This document shows positions 25,879 through 35,196 of a stretch of DNA of 64,000 nt, piece by piece. The stretch spans positions 118,327-182,326 of the forward strand of contig NZ_DAOKYX010000002.1 in NCBI RefSeq assembly GCF_035325945.1. Direction: 5' to 3'. This stretch comes from Parvibaculum sp035325945. GTDB taxonomy: Bacteria > Pseudomonadota > Alphaproteobacteria > Parvibaculales > Parvibaculaceae. The position numbers and the translations under genes are program-made. The notes below the pieces were generated by a model that was given only the letters and a program-made list of their open reading frames with translations, did not search any database and was not told the origin of the DNA. Every line of letters starts with the position of its first letter. Within the stretch, counting starts at the first letter, position 1.

Positions 25879-27126
25879 ATGACCGATCTCAAATCGCAGC
25901 ATCCGACTTTTCCAGCGCTGAGGCGCAACGTCACGGCGGAGGTTCCGCTTTCCTGCGAGGCGGATGACGGCAGCATCTCCGTCATTGAAAGCGCCGAGGC
26001 GCTGGAGCCTCATATCGCGGAGATGGAAGCGCTGGCGACGGCGTCGAGCGACAGCAATCCGCTGTTCGAGGCAAGGGCGCTTCAGGCGGCAATGGCGCAT
26101 CTCCGGTCGGGCGGCGCGGTTCGCGTCGCGCTTGTGCGCGGCGCGCCTCTGGCGGGCGGCGAGCGGCTGCTGATCGGTGTGTTTCCCTATCAGGCACGGC
26201 GTTTCTATCTCGGCCTTCCGCTCGCGATCTGGTCGATCTGGACGCATGTTCACGGCTTTCTCGCCACGCCCATCGTTCGCGCGGGATATGAGCGGCAGGC
26301 GCTGCGCCGCTTTCTCGCTCATGCCGACCGCGCGGGCGCGCCGCTCCTGCGCTTTCCCATGTTCGAGGTAGGCGGCGCTTTCGACGCGGCGCTCAACGAC
26401 GTGCTTGCCGAGCGCGGGCTCGCGCATGTCGAAACCGGGCGACATGAACGCGCCTTCCTCAAATCCGATCTCGATGGCGAGGCCTATCTCGCCGCCACCA
26501 TGCGCAAGAAGAAGCGCAAGGAATATAACCGCCTCTGGAACCGGCTCGCGGAGACGGGCGAGCTTCAATTCGTCACGCATGATGGCGGAGCGGAGCTTTC
26601 GAGCTGGGTCGATCGCTTTCTCGCTCTCGAGCGCAGCGGCTGGAAAGGGAAGCGCGGAACGGCGCTTGCCGAGCGCGCCAATGAGCGCGCCTTTTTCGAA
26701 CGCCTCTGCTCGGACGCGCGGGAAGGCGGCAAGCTGCATTGCGCCGAAATTCTTTTCGATGGAAAGCCGATTGCGATGCTGGCGAGCTTTCTCTCGGGTG
26801 GCGGCGCCTACAGTTTCAAGATCGCCTATGACGAGGATTACGCCAGATATTCGCCGGGCGCGCTCCTGATGATGAAGGCCGTCGGCGCGTTTCTCGGCGA
26901 TCCGCGCATCGCATGGGTCGATTCCTGCGCGGTGCCGAACCATCCGATGATCGACCACATCTGGGCGGAGCGGCGCGCGATCCGCGAGGTCAACGCGGCC
27001 ACGGCGCATCTGCTGAGCCCGCTTCTCATTTTCTATTCGGCCCATATGACGCATATCGCGGAATGGGCCTGGGGCTACATGCGAACGCTCTATCACCGTC
27101 TACGCAAGGAGGTGGAACATGGATAA
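25879..27126 (+). CDS. FemAB/GNAT-like acyltransferase, second copy
   Basis: The 415-residue protein shares the Acetyltransf_6 layout of the gene at 23182: a substrate-like region TMRKKKRKEYNRLWNRLAE, then ALERSGWKGKRGTAL, FSLSGGGAYSFKIAYDED-like middle strands and SPGALLMMKAVG, typical of the C-terminal GNAT domain. It starts 11 bases after the flippase stop and its end overlaps the next gene by eight bases. Function, by family, is transfer of an acyl group to a polysaccharide or lipid carrier; the donor and acceptor are unknown. Confidence 0.8.
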   Translation: MTDLKSQHPTFPALRRNVTAEVPLSCEADDGSISVIESAEALEPHIAEMEALATASSDSNPLFEARALQAAMAHLRSGGAVRVALVRGAPLAGGERLLIGVFPYQARRFYLGLPLAIWSIWTHVHGFLATPIVRAGYERQALRRFLAHADRAGAPLLRFPMFEVGGAFDAALNDVLAERGLAHVETGRHERAFLKSDLDGEAYLAATMRKKKRKEYNRLWNRLAETGELQFVTHDGGAELSSWVDRFLALERSGWKGKRGTALAERANERAFFERLCSDAREGGKLHCAEILFDGKPIAMLASFLSGGGAYSFKIAYDEDYARYSPGALLMMKAVGAFLGDPRIAWVDSCAVPNHPMIDHIWAERRAIREVNAATAHLLSPLLIFYSAHMTHIAEWAWGYMRTLYHRLRKEVEHG

Positions 27127-28021
27127 GCTCATCGAAGTCGAAGCGGGTGGCGTCGGAAACGAGATGCCGACACGCACATTCCGGCTGCGGCATCATCTGG
27201 CCGATCATCCGCTCTTCAAGCTCGACCGGCTGGCGCGGCTCGCGGCCTCGCTGCCTGCGGATCAGATCGAGTTCAACGGCCCGGTCCTGCCCAATCAGGA
27301 CCCGAACCTGACGCCCTCCAACGGTTTGACGCCCGAGGAAACCGTGCGACGCATCGAGGAGTGCCGCTCCTGGATGGTGATCAAGAATGCCGAGAGCGAC
27401 CCGGAATACAAGGCGCTGCTCGATGCCTGCCTCGATCAGGTGGCCGAGCAGACGGGCGGCGTCATGGGCGGCGCGCTAAAGCGGCAGGCTTTCATCTTCG
27501 TCACATCGCCCGGCAATGTGACGCCGTTCCACATGGACCCCGAATATAATTTCCTGCTCCAGATTCGCGGCCAGAAGCGGATGAGCCTTTTTGACTATCG
27601 GGATCGCGCCATCGTTTCGGAGGAAGCTCTGGAGCTTTATCCGGGCAAGCATCGGAACCTGCCGTATCGAGATGAATTCGAGGCGGGCGCGACGCAGCAG
27701 CATCTCGATCCGGGCGACGCGATCTTCGTGCCGCTCTTCGATCCGCACTGGGTGCAGAATGGACCCGAGGTTTCGGTATCCTTCTCGATCACCTGGCACA
27801 CGAAGGAATCGCTCAGGCTGGTGAAGCTTTCCTATGTGAATGCCGGGCTTCGCCGGCTCGGTTTGCCGCAGGCGCCAGCGGGCACGCACAAGGCGCTCGA
27901 TGCGATCAAGGTCGCGGCCTATGACCTGCTGCGGCCGATCTACGATGCGGTCAGGAAGGTTGCGGGCGACCGGCAGAAGGCGATCGCCTTCGTCTTTGGA
28001 AAGACGGCGCCAGCGAACTGA
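27119..28021 (+). CDS. JmjC/cupin_8-like protein, putative Fe(II)/2-oxoglutarate dioxygenase
   Basis: The 300-residue protein has a double-stranded beta-helix region with TPFHMDPEYNFLLQIRGQKR (H138, D140) and FVPLFDPHWVQN (H210). Together these give the HxD...H iron triad of JmjC/cupin_8 hydroxylases, and K153 could serve 2-oxoglutarate binding. It overlaps the preceding acyltransferase gene by eight bases, implying coupled translation. Cupin-like genes occur in other exopolysaccharide clusters, but no substrate is known. It ends flush against the stop of the convergent wzc-like gene. Confidence 0.75.
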   Translation: MDKLIEVEAGGVGNEMPTRTFRLRHHLADHPLFKLDRLARLAASLPADQIEFNGPVLPNQDPNLTPSNGLTPEETVRRIEECRSWMVIKNAESDPEYKALLDACLDQVAEQTGGVMGGALKRQAFIFVTSPGNVTPFHMDPEYNFLLQIRGQKRMSLFDYRDRAIVSEEALELYPGKHRNLPYRDEFEAGATQQHLDPGDAIFVPLFDPHWVQNGPEVSVSFSITWHTKESLRLVKLSYVNAGLRRLGLPQAPAGTHKALDAIKVAAYDLLRPIYDAVRKVAGDRQKAIAFVFGKTAPAN

Positions 28022-30220
28022 TCAGGCCGCGCGGGCGGGGCGAACGGGATATTCCTCGATTGCCGTGTCCGTGTAGCGGCGATAGCGGCGCAGATTGACG
28101 CGTGTGAGCAGGATGCCGACGCGGCGACCGCTTGCCGCCGCGAGCATCTTGAGCACATGCGTGACGAGGCGGCGGCTCGTCACCGACCAGCGCACGACAA
28201 GCACGGTGAGGTCGGTCATCTTCGCCAGCACCTGCGCGTCCGCTGCGGCCATGACGGGCGGCGCGTCGATGATGATGTAGTCGTAGGTGTGTTCGAGCGC
28301 CTTCAGCACCCAGGCCATCTGCGCGGAGGCGAGCATGGCAGTCGGGTTGGGGAGGGCAGCGCCAGCCTGCATGACATGCGCATAGCTGCCGTAATCCTGC
28401 CGGATGACATGTGTGAAGTTCGCCTGTCCGGTCAGCAGTTCGGAGAGCCCGGCCTGCGGCGGCATGCCGACGGCGAGATGAACCGAGGGCGCGCGCATGT
28501 CGGCATCGATGAGGATCGTGCGATAGCCGCCCATGGCGAGGACGCGGGCAAGGCTCGCCGCCGTCGAGGTCTTGCCTTCATCCTTCTGCGCCGAAGTGAC
28601 GAGCACGCTGCGCGCGCGACGATTGCCGATGCGGGCGAGCAGCACATTGCCCTGTAGCGTTCGGATCGCTTCGGCATAAAGGCCGAAAGGTTCGCGGAGA
28701 ACGTCGGCGGCGGGGTTCGTCTGGCGGCCACCATGGGCTTCGATCTCCGGCACGAGGCCGAGAAATGGCATGCCCGTGACGCGCTCGGCCTGTTCGGCGG
28801 TGCGGAAGCCACGCGCGAAAACCTCCACGACGAAGCTCAGGACGAGAGAGAAAAGCAGGCCCGCTATGACGGAAAGCGTGAGCACCGCGCCCGTCCTGGG
28901 GAAGGTCGGGGAGGAAGGTTCCTGCGCGCGCGAAACGATGCGGGCATTGGCGGCCCCGGCATCGGCCTCGGCGCGTGCATTCGCCTCTTCATAACGCTTG
29001 AGGAAGGATTCGAGCAGCGCACGGTTCGTCGAGGCGTCGCGTTCGAGCGCGCGTAGCTGGACCTCGTCCTGATTGAGCGTGCCCATGCGGACCTGAAGAC
29101 GCACGAGGCTCGCGCGGAGCGAGGCGACACGCGCCGAGGCGACACGCGCGTCGTTTTCCAGGCCCTTGATGATCTTGTCGACTTCCTTGCCGATCTGGCG
29201 GTCGAGATCGGCGAGATTGGCCTGCGCCTCCATCATCTTCGGATGGGACGGCAGAAGCGTCTCCGACATCTGCGCGATCTGCGCGCGAAGGGCGACTTCC
29301 TGCTGGCGCAAGTTCTGGATCAGCGGCGACTGTAGAACGGCGGCGGCCGAGTTGACCGCATTGCCCGAGGCAAGAAGGCTGCGGGCGTTCTGAAGCCTCG
29401 CCTCGGCCTCGGCGCGCGCGGCCTCCGCAAGCGTAAGCTGCGAGTTGAGATCGGTGAGCTGCTGCTGCGGAACGGTCGAGCCATTGGTGAGAAAGAGGCC
29501 CGAATCCGCGCGGAAGGCTTCGACGGCGGCCTCCGATGCCTGAACCTTCTTGCGAAGCTCCTCGATCTGCTGGCCGAGCCATTTGGTCGCTTCGCGATTG
29601 ATGGCGTTCTTCTGCTCGATCTGCTGGGCGATATAGAGTTCGGCGAGGCGATTGGGAACCATCGCCGCCATGCGCGCGTCGGTCGAGGTAAATTCGATGG
29701 CGATGACGCGCGACGTGCCCTTCTGATAGACGTTCAGCTTGCGCAGCACGTTGTCGGCGATTTCCGTTTCGTCCGGCGCGCTGCCCCGCACGCCGACGAG
29801 ATTGAGAATTCGCATCCGTGTGCCGGGACGAAGCGAGGGATTGAATTCCGGATCGCGGTCGAGGCGAAGATCGGTAACGAGGCGGGTGAGAAGAGGGCGC
29901 GAAACGAGAAGCTGGATCTCGCTCTGCAAGGTTTCGGAATCCGGCAGTGTTGGCTGGCTCGTCGTGTCGAAGGTCGAGATTTCGCCCGTGCGCGGCGAAA
30001 GCAGGATGCGCGTTTCGCCGGTATAGGTGGGCGTCACCGTCGCGAGCCAGACGAGGCTCAGCGCCATGAAGCCCGCAAAGGCGAGAGCGATCAACTCCTT
30101 GCGCGCCCAGATGCCGCGCAGCAGCTCCCATGGCGAAACGTCGCCCGCCGCCTGCATGTCAGGGGTGGAACGGCGTCGGTCGCCAAAGGTGACAACAGGC
30201 GTGCCGTGAGTGTTGGTCAT
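28022..30220 (-). CDS. Polysaccharide co-polymerase with BY-kinase domain (Wzc/ExoP-like)
   Basis: The 732-residue protein has a Wzz domain between two membrane helices (about 42-62 and 446-466) with a long periplasmic coiled coil (200-420). A cytoplasmic tyrosine kinase domain follows: Walker A SAQKDEGKTS (543-552), A' ILIDADMR (569-576) and B YIIIDAPP (648-655). The C-terminus holds three tyrosines (713, 716, 724), a small cluster that may be autophosphorylated. It would control chain length and export with the Wza-type protein, from which it diverges. Confidence 0.92.
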   Translation of the reverse strand: MTNTHGTPVVTFGDRRRSTPDMQAAGDVSPWELLRGIWARKELIALAFAGFMALSLVWLATVTPTYTGETRILLSPRTGEISTFDTTSQPTLPDSETLQSEIQLLVSRPLLTRLVTDLRLDRDPEFNPSLRPGTRMRILNLVGVRGSAPDETEIADNVLRKLNVYQKGTSRVIAIEFTSTDARMAAMVPNRLAELYIAQQIEQKNAINREATKWLGQQIEELRKKVQASEAAVEAFRADSGLFLTNGSTVPQQQLTDLNSQLTLAEAARAEAEARLQNARSLLASGNAVNSAAAVLQSPLIQNLRQQEVALRAQIAQMSETLLPSHPKMMEAQANLADLDRQIGKEVDKIIKGLENDARVASARVASLRASLVRLQVRMGTLNQDEVQLRALERDASTNRALLESFLKRYEEANARAEADAGAANARIVSRAQEPSSPTFPRTGAVLTLSVIAGLLFSLVLSFVVEVFARGFRTAEQAERVTGMPFLGLVPEIEAHGGRQTNPAADVLREPFGLYAEAIRTLQGNVLLARIGNRRARSVLVTSAQKDEGKTSTAASLARVLAMGGYRTILIDADMRAPSVHLAVGMPPQAGLSELLTGQANFTHVIRQDYGSYAHVMQAGAALPNPTAMLASAQMAWVLKALEHTYDYIIIDAPPVMAAADAQVLAKMTDLTVLVVRWSVTSRRLVTHVLKMLAAASGRRVGILLTRVNLRRYRRYTDTAIEEYPVRPARAA

Positions 30221-30329
30221 GCGCTCCGCTCGCTGGAATGCTGGCGCACTCCTTCAGGGCGGACAGTAGAACGGTGTTGGTAACGGAAGGCTTAACGCGA
30301 GGAGACATCATTCGCAAAAGGCGAGCAAT

Positions 30330-30352
30330 TCCGGCGACTTGGACACGCCGGA
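30330..30352. promoter_or_regulatory. Inverted repeat in the wzc/wza divergent region
   Basis: TCCGGCG (30330-30336) and CGCCGGA (30346-30352) are perfect 7-base complements around a 9-base spacer, midway in the 210-base divergent intergenic region. It could be an operator serving both polysaccharide transcripts or a hairpin in one leader. Confidence 0.35.
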
Positions 30353-30430
30353 GCGTCTCCGCGCTCGCAAAAAATTAACCAGTCCGGCCTAGTTTGCGGA
30401 ACAGCGGGATATTTCAGGGATCGTCCAGCC

Positions 30431-31054
30431 ATGGCTCGCCGCGGCGTTCTGCCTTTCATCCGGGATCAGCGGTTTCCGGCCGGTAAATTCGGCAGGCTGA
30501 TCGCCGCTGGCCTCATGTGCCTTGCTGTCTCGCTCGCGCTTTCTGCCTGCGCGGGCGGCAACAGCGTCACGGAGCGTCCGATCAACGAGGCGGTGGAGCC
30601 TTATCTTCTCGATAGCGGCGACAAATTGCGCGTGACCGTGTTCGGGCAGAGCGATCTCAGCGGCGATTTCTCGGTCGATGGCGGCGGCAATATTGCAATT
30701 CCGCTCATCCCGCCGGTGCGGGCGCGCGGGTTGACCACGGACGGGCTTCAGGCCGCGATAGAGGAGTCGCTCGGCAAGACCCTGCTTCGCAACCCCAATG
30801 TCAGCGTGCAGATCATGGAGTTCAGGCCCTTCTTCATCCTCGGCGAGGTGCAGAGGGCAGGGCAATATCCTTTCGTCAATGGCATGACAGTGCAGAGCGC
30901 CGTGGCGATCGCGGGCGGGTTTTCCTACCGGGCCAATCAGGACACGGTCCATATCACCAGGAAGCGCGGCGACCGGCTGATGGAAATGGATGTCGATACC
31001 GGTGCGCCGGTAAGGCCCGGCGACACCATATTGGTCAAGGAGCGATATTTCTGA
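30431..31054 (+). CDS. Polysaccharide export outer membrane lipoprotein (Wza/GumB-like)
   Basis: The 207-residue protein has a lipoprotein signal with the lipobox ALSAC (C40), then the poly_export domain (YLLDSGDKLRVTVFGQSDLS; ISIPL-like IAIPLIPPVRARG) and one SLBB domain (FFILGEVQRAGQYPF). It forms the outer membrane exit channel for the polymer. At about 200 residues it is the short GumB/ExoF-like type rather than full-length Wza. Its stop overlaps the next start by one base (TGATG). Confidence 0.9.
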   Translation: MARRGVLPFIRDQRFPAGKFGRLIAAGLMCLAVSLALSACAGGNSVTERPINEAVEPYLLDSGDKLRVTVFGQSDLSGDFSVDGGGNIAIPLIPPVRARGLTTDGLQAAIEESLGKTLLRNPNVSVQIMEFRPFFILGEVQRAGQYPFVNGMTVQSAVAIAGGFSYRANQDTVHITRKRGDRLMEMDVDTGAPVRPGDTILVKERYF

Positions 31055-32259
31055 TGGCGGCGGCTACGGCATCCGGCACGGTCGAGTCGATCCGTGTGCT
31101 GCATGTCCTACGCGCGCCGCTCGGCGGGCTCTTTCGTCATGTCTGCGATCTGGCGGGCGGGCAGCAGGGCGCGGGGCTCGAGGTCGGCGTCATCCTTGGT
31201 GAGGAGCCGCGCGATCCGGTTTCGCTCGCGCGCCTCGACGAGCTTCGGAAGCATTGCGCCCTCGGCGTCCATGTCGAGCCCATGAGCCGACTGCCTGGTC
31301 TTGGCGATGCGTTCAATCTGGCGCGGATAGCCGGCCGGATACGCAAGCTCCGGCCTCATGTCATTCACGGGCATGGCGCCAAGGGCGGCGCCTATGCGCG
31401 GCTGTTGCCGCGCCTTGCGGGCGGCGTGCGCGTTTACACGCCTCATGGCGGCGCGCTGCATTTCAGCCGCACGTCGCCGCAGGGCGCGCTGTTTCTGGCG
31501 ATGGAGCGCCTCATGCGCTATCGCACGGATGGCATCATCTTCGAATCCGATTTCAGCCTCCGAACCTTCATCGACAAGGTGGGCGAACCGAAAGGCCCTT
31601 CCATCGTCATCCACAATGGCGTGACGGAGGCGGAGTTCGAGCCCGTCCGTGCGCAGGCGGGAGAGTGCGCCGATTTCGTCTTCATCGGCGAATTGCGCCG
31701 GCTGAAGGGCGTGGGGACGCTCATCGAGGCGGCATCGAAGGCGGATACGCCGCTTTTCATCCGTATCGTCGGTTCGGGGCCCGACCGCGCAGCCTTCGAG
31801 GAGATGGCGCGCGCCGCTTCCGGGCATATCCGGGTCGAGTTCGCGGGCGTCATGCCCGCGCGGCAGGCATTCGCTCTCGGCCGCGTCGTCGTCATGCCGT
31901 CGCATCATGAATCTCTGCCTTATGTGGCACTCGAGGCGGCAGCGGCGGGCATGCCGCTCATCGCGACGCGGGTGGGCGGTATCCCCGAGATTTTCGGTGC
32001 GGATGCGAACCTGCTCGTTCCGCCCGCGGATGCAGATGCGCTGGCGGCCGCGCTCGTCCGAGCGCTCGGCGATGCGGACGGCATGCGGCGCTTGGCGGAG
32101 CGGCTGCGCAACCGGGTCCAATCGGAGTTTTCAGTCTCGCGCATGGTCGAGGGCGCCGTCGGCTTTTACCGGCAGCTTCTCGATCAGGCGCCAGTTCCTC
32201 ATGCGGCGGGCGCGGCGAACGGGCTGCCCGGAAAGTTTCACGAAGGGGTTCCGCTATGA
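31054..32259 (+). CDS. Glycosyltransferase family 4
   Basis: The 401-residue protein begins with an N-terminal Rossmann domain (VLHVLRAPLGGLFRHVCDL; VIHGHGAKGG). Its C-terminal GT-B nucleotide-sugar site includes FIGELRRLKGVGTLIEA, RIVGSGPDR and MPSHHESLPYVALEAAAAG, the GT4 E-x7-E-type motif. It is a retaining transferase that would add a sugar to the lipid-linked repeat unit. It is the only clear glycosyltransferase here besides the initiating enzyme, so others must be encoded elsewhere if the repeat is longer than two sugars. Coupled to both neighbours by one- and four-base overlaps. Confidence 0.88.
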   Translation: MAAATASGTVESIRVLHVLRAPLGGLFRHVCDLAGGQQGAGLEVGVILGEEPRDPVSLARLDELRKHCALGVHVEPMSRLPGLGDAFNLARIAGRIRKLRPHVIHGHGAKGGAYARLLPRLAGGVRVYTPHGGALHFSRTSPQGALFLAMERLMRYRTDGIIFESDFSLRTFIDKVGEPKGPSIVIHNGVTEAEFEPVRAQAGECADFVFIGELRRLKGVGTLIEAASKADTPLFIRIVGSGPDRAAFEEMARAASGHIRVEFAGVMPARQAFALGRVVVMPSHHESLPYVALEAAAAGMPLIATRVGGIPEIFGADANLLVPPADADALAAALVRALGDADGMRRLAERLRNRVQSEFSVSRMVEGAVGFYRQLLDQAPVPHAAGAANGLPGKFHEGVPL

Positions 32260-33821
32260 GCGGGTCGGGAGAAGGGTCGGGCGGCTTTCACGCCGCATCG
32301 GGCGACATGGCAGCAAGCGCCGGAGCCGGGCGGACCGGGACGGGCGGCTGGCGCGAAGGGCAGATCCGGGACGGGAAGCTCCCGACGCTTGAAAGGCGCG
32401 CGCGCATCGTCCGTATGATCTCGCCTGCGGTGATCGCAGGTTCGGTGCGCATCGCGGATGCGGCGCTGGTCATGCTATGTGGCGTTCTGCTTTTTCACGC
32501 CTATCTAGGCGCCGATGCGCCGGTGCTCCGTTTCATCTATTACCCGACGATCCTCGCCGGTGCGCTGCTCGCCGTGGTGAGCTTTCAGCTCAGCGGCCTT
32601 TATCGCATCCCCGTGCTTCAGCGCGCGATGATGCAGACCGGCCGCCTCGGCCTTGCATGGCTTGGCGTTCTCGCCGTTCTGATGGCGACGGGTTTCCTGC
32701 TGAAGCTCGGCGAGGACGTTTCGCGCGTCTGGTTCGTCGGCTGGTCGCTTGGCGCGTTCTCTTCGCTTGTCGCGATGCGGTCCGGCGCCACGATGCTCAT
32801 AAGGCACTGGATGAAGACCGGCCGCCTCGAACGCCGCGTGGTGATCGTCGGCGGTGGCGAGCGCGGACAGCGGCTCATCGAGGCGCTTCAGGCCTCGGCC
32901 GGTTCGGATATCAAGATTTGCGGCGTCTTCGACGATCGCAATGACGAGCGCGTGTCCGACACCGTCGCGGGCTATCCGAAGCTCGGCACGGTTGACGAGC
33001 TTGTGCGCTTTGCGCGCTCGAACCGCATCGATCTTCTCGTCATGTCGCTGCCGCTTTCGGCGGAACGGCGCGTTCTGGAGATGATGCGGAAGGTGTGGGT
33101 GCTGCCGGTGGACATTCGCCTGTCGGCGCTCGACGCGCCGCTGCGCATGACGCCCGGAACCTACAGCTATGTGGGGAATGTCCCCTTCTTCAATCTCTAC
33201 GACAAGCCGCTTTCGGACTGGGACTATGTGTTGAAGGTGATCGAAGACCGCGTTCTCGCGGCCTTGTTCCTGCTCGTGCTTTCGCCGCTTCTGCTTCTGA
33301 TTGCGGCGGCCATCAAGCTCGATAGCCGGGGGCCGGTTTTCTTCAAGCAGCGCCGCTATGGCTTCAACAACGAGCTTGTCGAGGTCTACAAGTTTCGCAC
33401 GCTCAGGCATGAGCAGACCGATGCGAATGCCGCGAGGCTCGTGACGAGCGACGATGACCGCGTCACCCGCGTCGGGCGTTTCCTGCGCCGGTCGAGCTTC
33501 GACGAGTTGCCGCAGTTCATTACCGTGCTCAAGGGCGACATGTCGATCGTCGGTCCCCGGCCGCATGCCATTCTGGCGAAGGCGGGCGACGAGCTTTATG
33601 GCGATGTGGTGGACGGCTATTTCGCGCGCCACCGCGTCAAGCCTGGCATCACCGGCTGGGCGCAGATCAATGGCTGGCGCGGAGAAACGGATACGCGCGA
33701 AAAGATTCTCCGCCGCACCGAGCACGACCTCTACTACATCGAGAACTGGTCGCTGCTCTTCGACCTCTACATCATTCTCCGCACGCCTTTCGCCATGCTC
33801 AAGGGCGAGAACGCATTCTAG
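32256..33821 (+). CDS. Undecaprenyl-phosphate sugar phosphotransferase (WcaJ/ExoY-like)
   Basis: The 521-residue protein has four or five N-terminal membrane helices, a CoA-binding-like domain (VVIVGGGERGQRLIEAL) and a C-terminal bacterial sugar transferase domain. The latter shows AIKLDSRGPVFFKQRRYG, RRSSFDELPQF, MSIVGPRPHA and KPGITGWAQINGWRGET. It starts repeat-unit synthesis by moving a hexose-1-phosphate, usually glucose, onto undecaprenyl phosphate at the inner membrane. A roughly 50-residue Gly/Ser-rich cytoplasmic N-terminus precedes the first helix. Confidence 0.93.
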   Translation: MSGSGEGSGGFHAASGDMAASAGAGRTGTGGWREGQIRDGKLPTLERRARIVRMISPAVIAGSVRIADAALVMLCGVLLFHAYLGADAPVLRFIYYPTILAGALLAVVSFQLSGLYRIPVLQRAMMQTGRLGLAWLGVLAVLMATGFLLKLGEDVSRVWFVGWSLGAFSSLVAMRSGATMLIRHWMKTGRLERRVVIVGGGERGQRLIEALQASAGSDIKICGVFDDRNDERVSDTVAGYPKLGTVDELVRFARSNRIDLLVMSLPLSAERRVLEMMRKVWVLPVDIRLSALDAPLRMTPGTYSYVGNVPFFNLYDKPLSDWDYVLKVIEDRVLAALFLLVLSPLLLLIAAAIKLDSRGPVFFKQRRYGFNNELVEVYKFRTLRHEQTDANAARLVTSDDDRVTRVGRFLRRSSFDELPQFITVLKGDMSIVGPRPHAILAKAGDELYGDVVDGYFARHRVKPGITGWAQINGWRGETDTREKILRRTEHDLYYIENWSLLFDLYIILRTPFAMLKGENAF

Positions 33822-33832
33822 GGAGCGAGGCG

Positions 33833-35173
33833 ATGGACGGGTGGCAGGTCGAGACGGGAGGAAGCCGGGTCGCCCAACCCATGCGCGCCGGCGTTGCGCG
33901 TGTGAATTGGGGCGCGAGGGTCGCGGATTTCGCGCTCTTTCTCGTGCTGGCGAGCAGCTTCTACCAGACGAGCGAGCAGGGGAAGGACCAGCCCGTTCCC
34001 TACGATCTGCTGCTTGTCGGCAGCATGGCGCTCTTCTTCGCGCTGGGCTTGCGCTTCCCACGCCGTCTCGCGCTTCCGGCCTCGCTCTGGGGGCTCATTA
34101 TCGTCGGTTACGGCATCGGCGGAATGGACGCCGTCTATCTCGACCGGTTGCAGAATGCGCTGCCGGTGACGGCCTATCTCACCTGCGCTTTCATTTTCTT
34201 TGCCAGTTGCGTGTTCGAGGCGCCGGAGCGGCGGCTGTCGCTGCTTTTCAACGCCTATTGCCTGGCGGCGATATTGGCGGCGGCCGCAGGCGTCGGCGGC
34301 TATTTCGGAATTTTTCCCGAATCCTTCGGCTTCACCAATTTTGGCCGGGCGGATGGCACCTTCAACGATCCGAACGTCTTCGGACCCTATCTCATCGCGC
34401 CGACGCTCTATCTCGGACTGCGCCTGACCAAGGCGCGCGCAATTCACGCGATCGGTCTGCTGCCTCTCTTCGTGCTTCTCGTTCTTGCGATACTGCTCAG
34501 CTTCTCGCGCGGCGCATGGGGCAGCTTCCTGCTTTCGAGCCTCGTCTTTGGCGGCTTCACGCTGGCGACCTCGCGCTCGCCCGCGCAATCGATGAGGCTC
34601 ATCGCATTTTCAGCGCTGATGGGGCTCGTCATTGTCGCTGTGGTCGGCGTCGCGCTTTCCACGCCGAAGGTGCAGAGGCTCTTCGATGAGCGCGCCTCGC
34701 TCGTGCAGGATTACGACGTCGGCCATCAGGGCCGGTTCGACAGCCAGAAGCGCGCCATCGCCATGGCGCTCGAACATCCGCTCGGCATCGGCCCGGCCCA
34801 ATGGGCGATAATCAACAAGCTCGATACCCACAACGTCTATCTGCACGTTCTGGTGGCGGGAGGCTTTCTTGCGGGCCTGGCCTTCATCTCCTTCGTCGGC
34901 TTGACGGTCATCCGGGGATGGCGCGCGGTGCTGATCGACGCGCCCGGACAGGAGATGCTCATCGTGGTTTTTGCCGCCGTCATCGGCCATGTGGCGGAGG
35001 GGCTCATCATCGACATCGACAACTGGCGCCACCTGTTCCTGCTTTTCGGCATGCTCTGGGGCGGGATTCTGGCGGCGGAGGCGCGGCGGGGCCAGCGCGC
35101 GACCCGTCCGGCGGCCCCTGGCGCCACCGCCGATTTGAGGCGGGGCGGGGCGCTGGAGGGCTTTGCAGCCTGA
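33833..35173 (+). CDS. O-antigen ligase/Wzy-type polymerase
   Basis: The 446-residue membrane protein has about ten to twelve hydrophobic helices and a Wzy_C/O-antigen ligase core: FTNFGRADGTFNDPNVFGPYL, LLSFSRGAWGSFL and VGHQGRFDSQKRAIAMALEH with GIGPAQW. By position it is the polymerase joining flipped repeat units; a ligase role cannot be excluded from sequence. It follows the phosphotransferase gene by 11 bases and ends the rightward part of the locus, 23 bases before tRNA-Cys. Confidence 0.85.
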   Translation: MDGWQVETGGSRVAQPMRAGVARVNWGARVADFALFLVLASSFYQTSEQGKDQPVPYDLLLVGSMALFFALGLRFPRRLALPASLWGLIIVGYGIGGMDAVYLDRLQNALPVTAYLTCAFIFFASCVFEAPERRLSLLFNAYCLAAILAAAAGVGGYFGIFPESFGFTNFGRADGTFNDPNVFGPYLIAPTLYLGLRLTKARAIHAIGLLPLFVLLVLAILLSFSRGAWGSFLLSSLVFGGFTLATSRSPAQSMRLIAFSALMGLVIVAVVGVALSTPKVQRLFDERASLVQDYDVGHQGRFDSQKRAIAMALEHPLGIGPAQWAIINKLDTHNVYLHVLVAGGFLAGLAFISFVGLTVIRGWRAVLIDAPGQEMLIVVFAAVIGHVAEGLIIDIDNWRHLFLLFGMLWGGILAAEARRGQRATRPAAPGATADLRRGGALEGFAA

Positions 35174-35196
35174 AGTCGATATTTTGGGAATTTATC

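Noticed and set aside
21905..35173. PEP-CTERM/XrtA exosortase locus
   Set aside because: Deacetylase and FemAB-like genes fit, but no exosortase or PEP-CTERM substrate is present in the window.
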